37,748 bases of DNA, taken from positions 1-37,748 of the forward strand of contig NZ_LHZQ01000194.1 in assembly GCF_001580915.1 (NCBI RefSeq), given 5' to 3'. This document shows, in pieces, positions 23,545 through 32,278 of the stretch (within the stretch, counting starts at the first letter, position 1; every line of letters starts with the position of its first letter). The notes below the pieces were generated by a model. It saw only the letters and a list, made by a program, of their open reading frames with translations, had not been told where the DNA came from and did not search any database. A program made the position numbers and the translations under genes. Source of the stretch: Acetobacter tropicalis (lineage in GTDB: Bacteria > Pseudomonadota > Alphaproteobacteria > Acetobacterales > Acetobacteraceae).

Positions 23545-25604
23545 TCGTCCATAACCTCGCTTCCGTGTTGTTTCTTCAGTTCGGCCAGCTTCTGTTTTTC
23601 AGCCGCTTTTTCTGCCTTGCGGGCAGCCTCCGCCTTGCGCGGATCACCGGGATCATTGCCCGGCCCCAGAGGCCTTACGCCACGCGGCACGGGTGGGTGC
23701 ATGGGCAGCGCCATGGCGGCGTCAATTTCCGCTGCATGCGCCGTATCCGGGAAGATCTGAAGCATCGGGCCAATGCGGGAGATAATTTTGGAAACAGTAG
23801 GTGCTGCGTTCCAGCCAGCCGTTGTCCATCCGTGTGTCTGGGGTGTGGGCTTGGGGCTATCCAGCATGACGTATACGGCGTAGCGCGGCGTATTCATGGG
23901 GAAAATGCCCGTAAAGGCCGAGATGTTGACGTGCTTCAGATAGCCACCATGCGGGCCGATCTTTTCTGCCGTGCCGGTTTTACCACCCACAAAATAGCCG
24001 GGAGATTCCGCCGTGCGTCCGGTGCCGCTGGTGACATCCAGCCGCAGCAGGCGACGCAACAGAGAGGAATTCTTCTCCGAGATCACGCGCGTGCCTTCCG
24101 GTGCCGGAAGAGGCTCTTCTCCAGTATCGGTTTGGGCGGTGGGCGTTTCTGCCGCCGCAGCGGGCTTGGGCTGGGCAACGGCCTGCTCAAGGGCTGCGGT
24201 CTGCACACCCTGAGCCAGCGGATTGTCTGGGGCATTGCCAGCCATGGCGGCGGCGGCATCTTCCCGTTCAAGCAGGGTGGGTTTCAGCAGAATGCCACCA
24301 TTCACGGTTGCAGCGGTGCCGCGCACAATGGCCAGTGGCGGTTCTGCCATACCGTGCCCGAAGCCGACGGTCATGGTGGTGGAAATACTCCACTGGTGCG
24401 GCACCAGCGGGCGGGCGGCTTCTGGCAGTTCCACTGGCACGGGCGCAAAAAAGCCCATGTTGTGCATCCATTCCGCCTGTTTCTTGCCGCCAACATCCAG
24501 TGCGATGTGGGCCGCAGCCGGGTTGGAGGAATAAGCCATCACTTCAGGCAGCGTCAGCCACTCACTGAAATGATCGCTCTTCATGTCGGAAATCTTGAAG
24601 CGGCCCACATGGATCGGCACGGAAGAAAAGCGGTCCCAGATATGAATGGTGCCAGTTTCCAGCCCCATGGCCGCCGTTTGCAGCTTGAAGGTGGAGCCAG
24701 GCTCATACAGCCCGGTCACGGCCCGGTTGAAGCGGGCATCGTTAGTGGCGTGGTTGAATTCGTTCGCGTCATAATCAGGCAGGCTGACCATGGCGACAAT
24801 TTCACCAGTGTGCACATCCATCACAATGGCGCACGCCCCAATGGCCTGGAATGTGGTCATGGCGTTGGCCAGTTCATCCCGCACTACGGACTGCACGCGT
24901 ACGTCCAGTGAAAGCCGCAGTGGGCGATGGTCAGACATCAGGCGCTTGTCAAAATAGCGCTCCACGCCAGCCACGCCGTGATCATCAATATCCACCGTGC
25001 CCATGATCTGGGCCGCCATGTGGCCAAGCGGATAATGGCGGCGTTCACCCGGCTCAAAATAGATGCCGGGAATACCCAGACTGTTGATGGCCAGTTCCTG
25101 CTGGGGCGAGATGTTGCGGGCGATATAAACAAACTGTTTGGGCAGGGAGAGCCTGCGCACAGTCTCGGCTTCATCCAGATCTTTCAGAACGGATTTCAGC
25201 TTTTGCGCCACATCCTGCGGGTCAATCAGTTCCTGCGGGTTGGCGTATACCTGTGCCACCGGCAGGGAAAGAGCCAGCGTCTGGCCATTGCGGTCCACAA
25301 TGGAGGCGCGATGCACCTGCGGCAGAGAGAAATCTCCCGCAAGACTGGCTTTGGGGTCGATCTTTGGAATTTCAGGAACCTGAGGCGCAATCTGGCGTTT
25401 TTCAGGTGCCATGGGGTGCAGTACGGTGGCGATGGTCAGCTTGACGGCCACAACCGCAAACAGCACGCAAAAGCCGCCTGCTACCCCCAGAAGTCTGACA
25501 TGCATCTGATCCCGATGGGTCCGCGCACGAAGGTCATCACCCGTGACGCGCACAGTGCGCCCCACAGGGGAGGTGTTTTCAGGTTCGTGCGGCGGTAGGG
25601 CCAT
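23541..25604 (-). CDS. ftsI: Septal transpeptidase FtsI (PBP3)
   Basis: Class B penicillin-binding protein that crosslinks septal peptidoglycan with FtsW. The 687-aa protein has a cytoplasmic tail, one membrane span (about 38-60), a dimerisation domain (HRASIVDRNG) and the transpeptidase domain. Catalytic Ser304 lies in GSTFK, SSN is at 359-361 and KTG at 542-544. Two features are unusual. About 60 Ala/Pro/Gln-rich residues (about 448-506) are inserted between SxN and KTG, and a charged Lys/Ala/Glu-rich tail of about 40 residues follows PLGPGNDPGDP. It starts 36 nt after the ftsL-like stop and ends in an ATGA overlap with murE. Confidence 0.96.
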   Translation of the reverse strand: MALPPHEPENTSPVGRTVRVTGDDLRARTHRDQMHVRLLGVAGGFCVLFAVVAVKLTIATVLHPMAPEKRQIAPQVPEIPKIDPKASLAGDFSLPQVHRASIVDRNGQTLALSLPVAQVYANPQELIDPQDVAQKLKSVLKDLDEAETVRRLSLPKQFVYIARNISPQQELAINSLGIPGIYFEPGERRHYPLGHMAAQIMGTVDIDDHGVAGVERYFDKRLMSDHRPLRLSLDVRVQSVVRDELANAMTTFQAIGACAIVMDVHTGEIVAMVSLPDYDANEFNHATNDARFNRAVTGLYEPGSTFKLQTAAMGLETGTIHIWDRFSSVPIHVGRFKISDMKSDHFSEWLTLPEVMAYSSNPAAAHIALDVGGKKQAEWMHNMGFFAPVPVELPEAARPLVPHQWSISTTMTVGFGHGMAEPPLAIVRGTAATVNGGILLKPTLLEREDAAAAMAGNAPDNPLAQGVQTAALEQAVAQPKPAAAAETPTAQTDTGEEPLPAPEGTRVISEKNSSLLRRLLRLDVTSGTGRTAESPGYFVGGKTGTAEKIGPHGGYLKHVNISAFTGIFPMNTPRYAVYVMLDSPKPTPQTHGWTTAGWNAAPTVSKIISRIGPMLQIFPDTAHAAEIDAAMALPMHPPVPRGVRPLGPGNDPGDPRKAEAARKAEKAAEKQKLAELKKQHGSEVMDE

Positions 25605-25640
25605 TGCGGGGGATAGACACTTTCAGACAAGAGACAAAAA

Positions 25641-26627
25641 TTAGTTGGTGAGCGGCACCGGCGGCGGCAGGGCATCTCCCCCGCGCTCCAGCAACGAGCC
25701 ACTGCTGTAGGAGGAATTGGCCCGCGCTTCAACATAGCCAGTGGTTGGCGCTGCGGTGCGCCGCGTGCGCGTGGCGTGCCAGCTTGCCACCGTAACTGGC
25801 AGCGGATGGCGAACCTGCTGTTCGGTCTCGTTCTCCTGCGGCGCAGGGCGCGGGGTCAGAGCCGCTACATGGGCAACAGCCGGGGCCGTGCGGTGTGTGA
25901 CAGGCTGCGCAACCGGAGCAAGACTGGCCACTGTGGTAACAGGCCGTGCCACGGGTGCTGCCGGGCGTACGGCATCAGCCAGAACCGTGGGGGCGTGGCG
26001 CACGGGGGCAGGCCGCGTAACAGCGGCTACCGTACGAGCCGGTGCATCACTGGTGTCTTCATCCAGCATGTGGGGTGCTACATCATGCCGGATAACGGCG
26101 CGAATGGGCGGCCGTGCATGGGCAGGAGTAGCATCAGCCACAAGGGTAGGGGTGCGAGGCGTTTCTGCCGTATCGTCATCATTGCGGTCATGACGCGCTA
26201 CAGGCTTGGCATCCGCCGTAACCACGGCAGGCGCATGCACAACCGGAGCCGTAACGGCAGGTGCTGCAACAGTGTCAGCAGAAGCCAGCGTGGCAGAAAC
26301 CAGCCCAGCCCGCGGATCTTCCGCCGGACCACGCCCGGTGGAGGGCAGGTGCTTGTCCAGATCCGCCATGCGCACGAACTGTGATGGGTCCATGGGGTGC
26401 AGGCTTGCCAGATGGTGCTCGGCCAGACGGGTCAGGCGTTCAGGCTGGTTTTCCAGCGCCCATTCCGTGCGCAGCATGGCGGTCTGGGACCGCATGCGCT
26501 CCGTATCAGACACGATTTTGGAAATCTGCTGATCCAGAACCGTTGTCTGATGTTTCTTGGTGTACAGAAAGAATCCCGATGCAATGGCCAGGACAGCGCA
26601 GCAGCAAGTAAAAGGCCGGGGGATCAT
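25641..26627 (-). CDS. ftsL: FtsL-like division protein with long low-complexity tail
   Basis: The position between rsmH and ftsI is that of FtsL, the bitopic partner of FtsQ and FtsB. The N-terminus has one span (about residues 6-22, [18 protein letters not shown]) followed by a short coiled coil ([19 protein letters not shown]) and [26 protein letters not shown], which matches the general FtsL layout. After about residue 100 there are some 225 residues rich in Ala, Pro, Val, Thr and His-Asp/Arg, unlike the roughly 100-residue textbook FtsL. The start overlaps rsmH by ATGA. The role is inferred from context and topology; function of the tail is unknown. Confidence 0.75.
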   Translation of the reverse strand: MIPRPFTCCCAVLAIASGFFLYTKKHQTTVLDQQISKIVSDTERMRSQTAMLRTEWALENQPERLTRLAEHHLASLHPMDPSQFVRMADLDKHLPSTGRGPAEDPRAGLVSATLASADTVAAPAVTAPVVHAPAVVTADAKPVARHDRNDDDTAETPRTPTLVADATPAHARPPIRAVIRHDVAPHMLDEDTSDAPARTVAAVTRPAPVRHAPTVLADAVRPAAPVARPVTTVASLAPVAQPVTHRTAPAVAHVAALTPRPAPQENETEQQVRHPLPVTVASWHATRTRRTAAPTTGYVEARANSSYSSGSLLERGGDALPPPVPLTN

Positions 26628-27640
26628 GGATTCAGTCCTTTGCCTGAGAAGGAAACATCAGTAGGGCGCTTTGCAACGGCACGCAGGCGTGCGCTGCGGG
26701 CACGTGGGTTGGCGGAACATTCTGCATCACCCGGGCGAACGGGTTTGCCGGTCAGCGCAACAAAGGGGGCATCATCTGCCTTTGTCATGGCTGCACGCGG
26801 GTCATAACGGGAGAAGCTCTGGCTCTTGCCGGTGGCATTGCCCAGAACACGTTTTGCAATCCGGTCTTCCAGAGAGTGGAAGGACACAACAACAAGTCTG
26901 CCGCCGGGTGCCAGCAGATCAAGCGCCTGCTCCAGCCCGCGTTCAATTTCGCCAAGCTCATCATTCACGGCAATGCGCAGGCCCTGAAAGGAGCGGGTGG
27001 CGGAATCAATGCCAGAGCGGTCAGACGGCACAACCCGGCGGATCAGCCCCGCCAGTTGCGCCGTGGTGGTGAAGGGGGTTTCAACACGGTCTGCCACAAT
27101 GGCGCGCGCCACGCGGCGGGCATGTCGTTCCTCACCATAGAAATGGAAAATGTCAGCCAGTTCGGCTTCACTTGCGGTATTGACCACATCCGCCGCCGTG
27201 CGCCCAGTGCGGGCCATGCGCATATCCAGCGGGCCATCCTGCTTGAAGGAAAAGCCGCGTTCGGCTTCATCCAACTGGAAGGAAGACACGCCCAGATCCA
27301 GCACAATGCCATCAAAAGCGGGGGCTTCTGCCTGCTGCGTCAAATCCTGCATGGTGCCAAAACTGCCGTGCAGCATATGCAGGCGCGGCTTGCCAGAGGC
27401 TTCGGCAAAGGCTTTTGCCAGAATGTTGCCGCGCACAATGGCGTCCGGATCACGGTCAATAGCCCATACGGTGCAGTCGGCCGCGTTCAGAATGGCGGTT
27501 GTGTATCCGCCACCGCCAAAGGTGCAGTCCAGAATGGCGTTGCCATCAGCCGGTTTCAGGGCTTCCAGCACTTCCGTCAGCATGACGGGAATGTGGCCGC
27601 TGGAGACAGAGGTGGGGAGGGACAGAGGCAGAGCGTTCAT
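26624..27640 (-). CDS. rsmH: 16S rRNA (cytosine-1402-N4)-methyltransferase RsmH (MraW)
   Basis: SAM-dependent methyltransferase acting on C1402 of 16S rRNA. It is 338 aa. [13 protein letters not shown] starts the fold, [16 protein letters not shown] is the SAM-binding loop, [24 protein letters not shown] and GPLDMRM are highly conserved, and [16 protein letters not shown] and the C-terminal [14 protein letters not shown] complete the family pattern. ATGA overlaps with mraZ upstream and the ftsL-like gene downstream. Confidence 0.97.
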   Translation of the reverse strand: MNALPLSLPTSVSSGHIPVMLTEVLEALKPADGNAILDCTFGGGGYTTAILNAADCTVWAIDRDPDAIVRGNILAKAFAEASGKPRLHMLHGSFGTMQDLTQQAEAPAFDGIVLDLGVSSFQLDEAERGFSFKQDGPLDMRMARTGRTAADVVNTASEAELADIFHFYGEERHARRVARAIVADRVETPFTTTAQLAGLIRRVVPSDRSGIDSATRSFQGLRIAVNDELGEIERGLEQALDLLAPGGRLVVVSFHSLEDRIAKRVLGNATGKSQSFSRYDPRAAMTKADDAPFVALTGKPVRPGDAECSANPRARSARLRAVAKRPTDVSFSGKGLNP

Positions 27641-28110
27641 GATGCCTCGCCATCCCGAGCAGCGGGAATACTTACGCGGCGGGAGCGCAGGCGGGCTTCT
27701 GCACGGCGCTGCTTGGCGGCTTCGGGTTCCCAGATCTGAAAAGTGCGCCCAACACCCATGAAGGCGGCACTGGCGGCTTCTGTCAGCCCGGCATGTTCAC
27801 GCAGAAAATCAGGCAGAATGATACGGCCTTCGCGGTCCGGGTCCATGGGGTAGGCATCCGCATACAGGGCTGCGGCCAGATCGTCGTGTTCGTCAGAAAA
27901 CATGTCCAGCCGGTCAAGCGGTTGAGTCAGGCGGGCAAACGCGGCGGCGGGCCAGGCTTCAATGCAGGGCATGGTGTGCGATGGCCGGAGAATCACCAGA
28001 GAGTCGCCTTCAGTATGCTGGGCCTTCAGGACTGAGCGGAACCCGGCTGGAATCGAAACACGCCCCTTGGCGTCGAATCGATTTTCATGCGTGCCGAGGA
28101 ACACACTCAC
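27637..28110 (-). CDS. mraZ: Transcriptional regulator MraZ
   Basis: DNA-binding protein with two SpoVT/AbrB-type halves that, in other bacteria, represses its own dcw operon by binding TGGG-type repeats in front of the gene. The 157-aa protein begins [21 protein letters not shown] (first half) and has [18 protein letters not shown] (second half). The C-terminal 25 residues are Arg/Ala-rich. It is the first gene of the cluster; three TGGGA boxes lie 87-111 nt upstream of its start, so autoregulation is likely. Its stop overlaps rsmH by ATGA. Confidence 0.95.
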   Translation of the reverse strand: MSVFLGTHENRFDAKGRVSIPAGFRSVLKAQHTEGDSLVILRPSHTMPCIEAWPAAAFARLTQPLDRLDMFSDEHDDLAAALYADAYPMDPDREGRIILPDFLREHAGLTEAASAAFMGVGRTFQIWEPEAAKQRRAEARLRSRRVSIPAARDGEAS

Positions 28111-28330
28111 GAGAGACGAAATCCTTCCGAGTCAGACCTTTCCGTTCACAGAACAGCGGGGAACGGTGCCGCCTCCACCACTTTCATGGTGATGTTTGGG
28201 ATAGCATGGGATTTTATGGGAAGCAAATTAAAACAACAGAAAAAACAGCAGAAAACTGCGGTTTGCAAAGTATTGTCCTAGAACTGTTCAAGGGGGGTAA
28301 AATACCAATACTGAAAAACCAAACAAGAGA
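28111..28330 (-). promoter_or_regulatory. mraZ/dcw upstream region with three phased TGGGA boxes
   Basis: On the plus strand TGGGA occurs at 28197-28201, 28207-28211 and 28217-28221, that is TGGGA-N5 three times at exact 10-bp spacing, the arrangement described for MraZ operators. On the mraZ strand a possible promoter TTGCTT-N17-TATCCC overlaps the boxes. Further upstream are a 7-bp inverted repeat AGTATTG/CAATACT (28269-28312, 30-nt loop) and GAACTGTTC (28281-28289). No gene is seen in this stretch. Confidence 0.7.
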
Positions 28331-28342
28331 TTGACATTATTT

Positions 28343-28357
28343 GTTCTATAAATGTTC
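28343..28357 (+). promoter_or_regulatory. SOS/LexA-type box without an evident target gene
   Basis: GTTC-TATAAAT-GTTC is an exact match to the alphaproteobacterial LexA consensus GTTC-N7-GTTC. It follows TTGACA (28331-28336) and precedes a good Shine-Dalgarno GAGGGG (28364-28369) and ATG (28375). The reading frame from that ATG is only MAEHP before a stop, and the sequence then enters rnpB antisense. It may mark a lost SOS gene. Confidence 0.55.
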
Positions 28358-28423
28358 TCATTTGAGGGGTGAACATGGCAGAACACCCATGAAAGCCCAT
28401 GCTTTGGGGCAGAAAAATGGAAG

Positions 28424-28837
<414 letters not shown>

Positions 28838-28977
28838 GCGCACCCTGCTGCCAGAGCCGGACCAGGTCAAGCGAAAACACACGCTGCACCATTGCCCTTT
28901 ATGAACAGGATGTGACAGCTTTGTATCTGCTGGCATGGTGCGCTCTTAAAGAGCATAAAAAGGAGAAGCAGCGTTTC

Positions 28978-30027
28978 ATGGTGGACCCATCAGGCTTTTT
29001 GCACGCAGAGACAACGCCAGTACGGCCTGCGTTATCAGCGCGTTTGTTGCTGTGGTGGATCAGATGGCAAGCGCAACGGCGGCGTAAACAGTCAGAAGCC
29101 GAGGCAACCACGCCAGACCCGTTACCCGTGCCGGAAGAAGCTGTGGAGCACACGCAGGAGCAGGCACAGGAGGCCTTTCTCAAGGCATTGCGGCAGGCCA
29201 TGGATACGCCTTCCTTCCCCACGCGCCTTTCTTCCGTGCCTTTACGCAAGGTGTACGCTCTCTCCGTGCCCGGTGCTGCGGGCCTTATGCCCGCACGGCT
29301 TTATATTCCCCATGGGCGGGTGCGGGGCGCCGTGCTGTATCTTCATGGCGGCGGGTTCGTGCATTGTGGGCTGAACTCCCATCACGGCATCTGCTGTCGT
29401 CTCGCGCGCAGTTCTGGCGCGGCGGTGCTGATGCCTGATTATCGTCTGGCGCCAGAGCATCCTTATCCTGCCGCAGCGGATGATGCGCTGGCGGCATACC
29501 GATGGCTCGCAGATCTTTCCCGTCAATATTGGGGCGGCAAGATAGCCGTTGCCGGAGATAGCGCAGGAGGAAATCTGGCCGCAGTGGTAGCGCAGGATGC
29601 AAAAGCGGGCCGTTGCCCCCAGCCAGCCTTGCAACTGCTATATTACCCATCCCTATACGGAGCGGAAACGTTCCCGTCCCATGATCTGTATGCGGAAGGC
29701 TATTTTCTCTCCCGTCGCTCCATGGAATGGTATGGAGATCGGTACATCGCGCGGGAGGAGGACTGGACCTCCCCGCGTTTTGTGCCCGGCCACCAGCCCG
29801 ACCTGCACGGTCTGGCTCCCGCCATGATTATCACTGCGGAATGTGACCCCATGCGGGATGAAGGGGCGGCGTATGCGCGGGCGCTAACTGCGGCAGGTGT
29901 GCCCGTACAGTATCTGTGTTGCCGTGGAGCCGTGCATGGGTTTCTGAATTTCTATTCCCTGATGCCGCCCGGTAAGTTCGCGCTCAGATGGGGTGGCCGC
30001 GCCTTACGCAAGGCCTTCACCCCATAA
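28978..30027 (+). CDS. Alpha/beta hydrolase, HSL-type esterase/lipase
   Basis: Predicted serine esterase of the hormone-sensitive-lipase family; substrate unknown. The start at 28978 (MVDPSGFLHAETTP) is preceded by AAGGAGAAG and gives 349 aa; an upstream in-frame start at 28912 is less likely. The oxyanion motif HGGG is at 123-126, and the nucleophile Ser195 is in GDSAGG. The acid Asp290 (ECDPMRDEG) and His320 (AVHGFLNF) complete the triad. The first 90 residues are a basic/amphipathic N-terminal region with no clear signal peptide. It is transcribed away from rnpB. A 13-bp palindrome GCTCTTAAAGAGC (28942-28954) just upstream may be an operator. Confidence 0.88.
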   Translation: MVDPSGFLHAETTPVRPALSARLLLWWIRWQAQRRRKQSEAEATTPDPLPVPEEAVEHTQEQAQEAFLKALRQAMDTPSFPTRLSSVPLRKVYALSVPGAAGLMPARLYIPHGRVRGAVLYLHGGGFVHCGLNSHHGICCRLARSSGAAVLMPDYRLAPEHPYPAAADDALAAYRWLADLSRQYWGGKIAVAGDSAGGNLAAVVAQDAKAGRCPQPALQLLYYPSLYGAETFPSHDLYAEGYFLSRRSMEWYGDRYIAREEDWTSPRFVPGHQPDLHGLAPAMIITAECDPMRDEGAAYARALTAAGVPVQYLCCRGAVHGFLNFYSLMPPGKFALRWGGRALRKAFTP

Positions 30028-30033
30028 ACAGAA

Positions 30034-30064
30034 AACGGAAGGCGGGGTAAGCGCGCCTTCCGTT
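30034..30064. terminator. Convergent hairpin terminator between esterase and zwf unit
   Basis: AACGGAAGGCG (30034-30044) and CGCCTTCCGTT (30054-30064) form a perfect 11-bp stem with a 9-nt loop between two converging genes. A T-rich tail (TTTTC) follows only on the minus strand, so it suits the zwf-side transcript best. Confidence 0.7.
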
Positions 30065-30100
30065 ATCAGACTTTATCCTCGGGATGCTTCCATGACCCTT

Positions 30101-30550
30101 CTATGGAAGAGGATGGAACGTGCCCGGTGAGCCTTGGTCAGACTGAATAATCCGGTTCATGCGGTCCACCTGTAACGTGAACAGTTTGGGCAGATCGCCC
30201 TTGGGGCCGGGGCATGTGCCGGAATGTTTCTGCATCACATCAATGCGGGAGGCATTGGGCGGATCATTCCCGTTCACCACAAACAGCAGGCAGTCCGGCC
30301 GATCATGAGACATGCCGTTATGGGTCACCACCACACGCAGGTGGCGCACAAGGGCGCTATCATCAAACCAGCTTTCGGGCCGGAAGGTGTAGCGGTCTGT
30401 CAGGGTGTCAATCATGCCGCTCTTGGCCAGCACAATCATCAACACCGTAATGGGCAGAACCAGAGCCAGACGCCGCACAATGTGCTGGCGCAGGCTGCGC
30501 TTCTTCAGTGGCCCACGCGGGGGAACGGAGGGTTTGGGTTTGTCGGTCAT
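30101..30550 (-). CDS. Small membrane-anchored protein coupled to zwf, function unknown
   Basis: I do not recognise this 149-aa product. It has a basic, Pro-rich N-terminus (KPKPSVPPRGPLKKRSLRQHIVRR), one membrane span (about 28-45, LALVLPITVLMIVLAK), and a C-terminal domain, presumably periplasmic, with two cysteines (DCLLFVV and GTCPGPKG) that might pair. Its ATG overlaps the zwf stop as ATGA, so it should be translated with glucose-6-phosphate dehydrogenase. The downstream hairpin ends the unit. The coupling supports a real gene; no functional link to zwf can be claimed. Confidence 0.7.
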   Translation of the reverse strand: MTDKPKPSVPPRGPLKKRSLRQHIVRRLALVLPITVLMIVLAKSGMIDTLTDRYTFRPESWFDDSALVRHLRVVVTHNGMSHDRPDCLLFVVNGNDPPNASRIDVMQKHSGTCPGPKGDLPKLFTLQVDRMNRIIQSDQGSPGTFHPLP

Positions 30551-32019
30551 GTCAGCATGTCCTCATGCCACATGGCTCCATCACGCGCCAGAAGGGCGCG
30601 GGTGGAGGCCGGGCCCCAGCTTCCGGCCGGGTAGGGTTCCAGCGGGGAAAGTCCCTGCCGCCATGAGGACAGAATGGGTTCCACCCATCGCCATGAGGCT
30701 TCAACTTCATCACGACGAATAAACAGGGCGGGGTTGCCGCGCACGGCATCCAGCAGCAACCGCTCGTAAGAATCCTGATATTCCATGGTGAACTGGTTTT
30801 CATAAGACATGTTCAGCGCGGCGTTCCGCACCCGGAAACCGCCCGCACCGGGGTCCTTGGAGGCAAGCACCAGAGAGAGGCCTTCATCCGGAGCAATGCG
30901 GATCACCAACCGGCCCGGGGAGGGGGTATTGGTGAAAATGGGCCAGACCTGAGGGCGGAACTGAAGCACGATCTCGGTGGTTTTGGCCGCCATCCGCTTG
31001 CCCGTGCGCAGGTAGAACGGCGTGTTGCCCCAGCGGGAGGTGCGGATCTTGGTGCGGATGGCCACAAAGGTTTCCGTGTTGGTCGCGCGGTCATGCCCCA
31101 GATCTTCCGCGTAGCCGGGCACATCCTTGTTCTCAATGCGGCCCGCGGTGTACTGGCCGCGGATAACGTTCTGGCGCACCATGTCCGGGGTCATGGGGCG
31201 CAGGGCATTCAGCACTTTCAGTTTCTCGTTGCGTAGATCATCCGCGCTGAGGGAGGCCGGATCATCCATGGCCAACATGCACAGCACCTGAAGCAGGTGG
31301 TTCTGCACCATATCCCGCATGGCGCCGGACTCGTCGTAATATGCACCGCGGGAGCCAACGCCGACGGTTTCAGCCGCCGTAATCTGCACATGGGCTATGG
31401 CATCTGAACTCCACAGTTTTTCCAGTGCCGGGTTGGCAAAGCGCAGGGCCAGCAGATTCTGCACCCCTTCCTTTCCCAGATAATGGTCAATTCGGTAAAT
31501 GGACTCTTCAGGAAAGAAGCGGCCCACGCCATCATTGATCTGGGTGGCGGTTTTCAGGCTCACGCCGATCGGCTTTTCCAGCACCACACGGGTGGCGCGC
31601 GTAATCAGCTTATGCTCGGCCAGTGCAGCACATAGCGGCGCATACAGGGCCGGGGCGGTGGCCAGATAATAAACCCGCGTTCTGGCCTGATCCTTCAGGG
31701 CGTCTTTCAGTTCATCCCAGTTGCTGTCAGGCTTGGTGGCGTCCAGCGCCACGTAGGTAACAATGCTGAGAAACTGGTCAAGCAGCGTGGTGTCCTTGGC
31801 CGTATCTGCCGCAAATCCCTTTAGCGCCTGCCGCACCTGCTGGCGGAACTTGTCCGGGGTGTGGGCAGAGCGCGCAATGCAGATAATGCGGGCATCCTGT
31901 GTGAACTCTCCGGCATGGAAGCGGCGCAGGAACGCAGGCAGCAGCTTGCGCATTGTCAGATCGCCCGTGGCGCCGAAAATTATGAAGTCAAAGGGGTCAA
32001 TCAGATTGACATGCGCCAT
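30547..32019 (-). CDS. zwf: Glucose-6-phosphate 1-dehydrogenase
   Basis: First enzyme of the oxidative pentose phosphate route, oxidising glucose-6-phosphate and reducing NAD(P)+. Acetic acid bacteria rely heavily on this route. The protein is 490 aa. The dinucleotide-binding motif is GATGDLTMRK (16-25), the substrate and catalytic motif RIDHYLGKE (176-184), and FRPQVWPIF and the C-terminal WRWVEPILSSW are also family-like. A Shine-Dalgarno-like GGGAG lies about 9 nt before the ATG. A GTTCCC/GGGAAC inverted repeat (32048-32070) overlaps a TATAAG sequence in the upstream region. Confidence 0.97.
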   Translation of the reverse strand: MAHVNLIDPFDFIIFGATGDLTMRKLLPAFLRRFHAGEFTQDARIICIARSAHTPDKFRQQVRQALKGFAADTAKDTTLLDQFLSIVTYVALDATKPDSNWDELKDALKDQARTRVYYLATAPALYAPLCAALAEHKLITRATRVVLEKPIGVSLKTATQINDGVGRFFPEESIYRIDHYLGKEGVQNLLALRFANPALEKLWSSDAIAHVQITAAETVGVGSRGAYYDESGAMRDMVQNHLLQVLCMLAMDDPASLSADDLRNEKLKVLNALRPMTPDMVRQNVIRGQYTAGRIENKDVPGYAEDLGHDRATNTETFVAIRTKIRTSRWGNTPFYLRTGKRMAAKTTEIVLQFRPQVWPIFTNTPSPGRLVIRIAPDEGLSLVLASKDPGAGGFRVRNAALNMSYENQFTMEYQDSYERLLLDAVRGNPALFIRRDEVEASWRWVEPILSSWRQGLSPLEPYPAGSWGPASTRALLARDGAMWHEDMLT

Positions 32020-32047
32020 GAAATTTTACTCCCGCAGGATGCGTGGG

Positions 32048-32070
32048 GTTCCCTTATAAACGCCGGGAAC
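32048..32070. promoter_or_regulatory. Possible zwf operator (GTTCCC-N11-GGGAAC)
   Basis: The inverted repeat GTTCCC (32048-32053) and GGGAAC (32065-32070) surrounds TTATAA, which could be the zwf -10 element read on the minus strand. It lies about 30-50 nt before the zwf start. No regulator is identified; it could also form an RNA hairpin. Confidence 0.3.
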
Positions 32071-32164
32071 AGAAGTGGTGATGCACACTGTCGTTGTTAC
32101 GAGCCCGAAGGGGAGGCGAGCAAGGGGCAGGGTTTGTCTGCAAGGCTTCCGGCTGTCAAGGCAA

Positions 32165-32193
32165 TTGACCGCAGGCCCCGCGCGCGATAAGCC
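32165..32193 (+). promoter_or_regulatory. Candidate gapR promoter
   Basis: TTGACC (32165-32170), a 17-nt GC-rich spacer and TAAGCC (32188-32193) lie about 85 nt before the gapR start in the 259-nt divergent zwf-gapR region. The -10 match is poor; assigned by eye. Confidence 0.3.
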
Positions 32194-32278
32194 CGCCGCT
32201 TTGGTGCACAGGTCGTGCGGGCAGCGTGGCTGCACGCCTGATGGCCTGAGCATGGCAAGCAAACAGGGGGACTGACGC

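Noticed and set aside
28395..28410. GCCC/GGGC hairpin as rnpB terminator
   Set aside because: The stem is only 4 bp and the following T run is short; not enough to call a terminator.
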